From a bacterium (GTDB lineage Bacteria; Chloroflexota; Chloroflexia; Thermomicrobiales; UBA6265): 14,739 nt of DNA. Made by a program: the position numbers and the translations under genes. The stretch spans positions 1-14,739 of the forward strand of contig JAPOLF010000026.1 in NCBI GenBank assembly GCA_029977305.1. Reading direction: 5' to 3'. The first letter of the stretch is position 1. Every line of letters starts with the position of its first letter. Below are positions 12,847 to 14,739 of the stretch, piece by piece. Under the pieces are notes generated by a model. It made no database searches. It was not told the origin of the DNA and saw nothing but the letters and a program-made list of their open reading frames with translations.

Positions 12847-14739
12847 TCAGACACGAAGCCGCCCTCCCTCCGGATCGTACAACGGGTCCTGCGTGATGGT
12901 GGCGTCGTGGAGTCGCCCGAAATACGCAATCGCGGCATGACCGCCCGGAGCGGACAACTCTAGCGGCAGGTAGGCATACGCGACACTGGACGCGACCGAT
13001 GGGCAGTATCCGGCGCTGGTCACGTAGCCGACTGCCCGACCATCCACGAACACCGGTTCCTTCCCCATCACCACGACCGACGGATCATCGAGGACGAGGC
13101 ATCGCAAGACCGCTCGCGGTCGCCGTTCACGTGCCGCGAGCGCCGCCTCCCGTCCGAGGAACTCGCCCTTGTTCGCCTTCACCGCGAACCCGAGTCCCGC
13201 CTCCCACGGGTCGCGCTCGGTGTCCATGTCGACCCCCCACAGGCGATACCCCTTCTCGATGCGGAGGGTGTCGAATGCGGCGCGTCCCCCCGCGATGATG
13301 CCGTGCGCCTGACCGGCATCCCAGAGCAACCGCCACAGGCGAGCACCGTACTCCGGCGTCGTGTAGATCTCCCAGCCGAGTTCACCGACGTAGCTCACCC
13401 GCATCGCAGTCACCGGCACCTCGCCGATCGCGCGTTGCCGTGCCGTGTAGTACGGGAACCCCTCGTTCGACCAATCGTCTTCGCTCAGCGCTTGCACCAC
13501 GGCGCGCGCCTTGGGGCCCCAGATGCCGACGCAGCACACCCCGCTGGTGACATCCTGTATCGCCACAGTGCCGTCTGCAGGCGCGTGCGCCCGCAGCCAG
13601 ACGAGATCGAGCGGGCCGTTTGCGCCGATCCGGAACCGATCCGCCGCAAGGCGGGCGATCGTCACGTCGGAACGCACCCCGCCCGCGGCATCGAGCATCA
13701 ATGCGTAGGTGATGCTGCCGACGCCGCGGTCCACATTGCCGGTCACCATCCGCTGCAGAAAGGCTGCCGCACCCGGGCCTGACACGTCGATTTTCGGCAG
13801 CGGTGACATGTCGAAGAGCGCCACCCCATCCCGCGTCGCGAGGTGCTCCGCGTGAGCGATCGGTGACCACCACTCGGCGTTCCAGCCGCTTCGCACTGGT
13901 GCCGGATAACGCGCGAGCAACTCGCGGTTCGCCTCGTACCAGCGGGGCTGCTCCCACCCCCGCCCCTCGAAGAAGACTGCGCCGAGCGCCTGCTGTTGGG
14001 CATGGAACGGGGTGGTGCGGAGCGGGCGCGGACGCTCCATTGGTTGCAACGGGTGAATGACGTCGTAGACCTCGCGGTACTGCTGGGCTCCGCGCTCGCG
14101 AATGTATGCGGGTGTTGACGCATGGGGTTCGAACCGGTTCAGGTCGCAGTCGCGCATGTCCTCCCGCGGACGGCCGTCGGTCATCCATTCGGCCACCGCC
14201 CGTGCCGCGCCCGCGGAGTGGGTGATCCAGATCGCCTGGGCGCTCCAGAACCCCTTCAGGTACTGGCTCTCCCCGAGCAGCGGGTAGGAGTCGGGCGTGA
14301 AGGAGAACATCCCGTTGAACGCCTCTCCGAAGCGCGCCTCGGCAAGGAATGGGAGGAGGCGCACCGCGTCGTCCCACGCTGGGGCGAAAACGTCCGCCGT
14401 GAAGGCGTTCGAGGCTGGCATGTCGTCGGGATCACCGTGGCGTCGAATGTCTTGGGAGCGCACCAGCACCGGCTCGTGCGCGTACGACCCCACCGCGAAA
14501 TGATCGCCGCGCTGGCGCATGTAGAGATCGCGATCCTGATGCCGGATCACCGGGATGGCGCATTCGGTCGTCGCACCGAGCCACGGGTCCATCGGCTCAG
14601 TCCAGATGAACTGGTGCTCCACCGCGACGAGTGGGATCGGCACCCCAGCCATCGCCCCAATGCTCGGTCCCCATATGCCACCGCATGCGAGCACTCGGTC
14701 GGTGGCGATCAGCTCATCACCGACACCGACCCCGGTGAC
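12847..14739 (-). CDS. Dimethylglycine/sarcosine dehydrogenase-like FAD oxidoreductase fused to GcvT domain (5' end outside window)
   Basis: Proteins of this type oxidise an N-methyl group of glycine derivatives with FAD and pass the one-carbon unit to tetrahydrofolate in a C-terminal aminomethyltransferase (GcvT) domain. The 630 residues seen run off the right edge. By family length (about 810-860) some 190 N-terminal residues are missing, including the FAD GxGxxG motif and any flavin-linking His. Visible parts, numbered from the edge, are the second half of the oxidoreductase domain (about 1-200: ACGGIWGPSIGAMAG, VEHQF, FTPDSYPLLGE), a linker domain (about 205-265), GcvT (about 270-530: PLPKIDVSGPGAAAF, GELGWEIY, FDTLRIEKGYRLWG, DPWEAGLGFAVKANKG) and the GcvT C-terminal barrel (to 630). 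Dimethylglycine, sarcosine or another methylamine could be the substrate. It lies upstream of thiD on the same strand with a 71-base gap. Confidence 0.9.
   Translation of the reverse strand, partial: VTGVGVGDELIATDRVLACGGIWGPSIGAMAGVPIPLVAVEHQFIWTEPMDPWLGATTECAIPVIRHQDRDLYMRQRGDHFAVGSYAHEPVLVRSQDIRRHGDPDDMPASNAFTADVFAPAWDDAVRLLPFLAEARFGEAFNGMFSFTPDSYPLLGESQYLKGFWSAQAIWITHSAGAARAVAEWMTDGRPREDMRDCDLNRFEPHASTPAYIRERGAQQYREVYDVIHPLQPMERPRPLRTTPFHAQQQALGAVFFEGRGWEQPRWYEANRELLARYPAPVRSGWNAEWWSPIAHAEHLATRDGVALFDMSPLPKIDVSGPGAAAFLQRMVTGNVDRGVGSITYALMLDAAGGVRSDVTIARLAADRFRIGANGPLDLVWLRAHAPADGTVAIQDVTSGVCCVGIWGPKARAVVQALSEDDWSNEGFPYYTARQRAIGEVPVTAMRVSYVGELGWEIYTTPEYGARLWRLLWDAGQAHGIIAGGRAAFDTLRIEKGYRLWGVDMDTERDPWEAGLGFAVKANKGEFLGREAALAARERRPRAVLRCLVLDDPSVVVMGKEPVFVDGRAVGYVTSAGYCPSVASSVAYAYLPLELSAPGGHAAIAYFGRLHDATITQDPLYDPEGGRLRV

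Overview
This is a GC-rich bacterial stretch (roughly mid-60s % GC by eye) with housekeeping and metabolic genes on both strands. I see no insertion sequence, phage gene, CRISPR array, rRNA or tRNA. The 3-deoxy-7-phosphoheptulonate synthase of the Thermotoga type with an N-terminal regulatory domain, the mix of GTG and ATG starts, the SelB gene and the protein flavour suggest Chloroflexota, perhaps a Thermomicrobia-like lineage. That placement is an inference from resemblance and was not tested by any search.

Layout. Bases 1-210 hold a likely control region for the first gene: an aromatic-rich reading frame ending in TAG at 96-98, an intrinsic terminator at 131-155, and a mutually exclusive alternative helix. 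A rightward group follows: aroF (211-1245), a PhzF-family isomerase-like gene (1334-2236), selB (2263-4209) and a PIG-L family deacetylase (4206-5030, overlapping selB by ATGA). A strong hairpin (5033-5067) separates this group from a leftward DUF1989 gene (5094-5708). A rightward zinc-ribbon protein of unknown function (5864-6550) runs head-on into leftward secA (6547-9150). Upstream of secA on the same strand is a LOG-family gene (9260-9841). Divergent from it are an alkyltransferase-like DNA-repair gene (9875-10210) and an exported HAD phosphatase (10279-11310). The right end is leftward: a dimethylglycine-dehydrogenase-like/GcvT fusion cut by the window edge (12847-14739), thiD (11984-12775) and thiE (11307-11987).

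How the genes fit together. aroF makes the first committed step of aromatic amino-acid synthesis and appears doubly controlled, by an attenuator-like leader and by a feedback domain. thiD and thiE carry out consecutive parts of thiamine phosphate synthesis and are translationally coupled. SelB implies that the genome reads some UGA codons as selenocysteine, but its partner genes are not in this window. SecA drives protein export, and the HAD phosphatase carries an export signal. The DUF1989 gene and the dehydrogenase/GcvT fusion both point to small nitrogen compounds or one-carbon units, but they lie about 7 kb apart and no link is shown.

The most interesting signal is the possible attenuator in front of aroF. 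Two convergent gene pairs also share one palindromic CTAG as both stop codons. No stretch longer than 300 bases lacks a gene.
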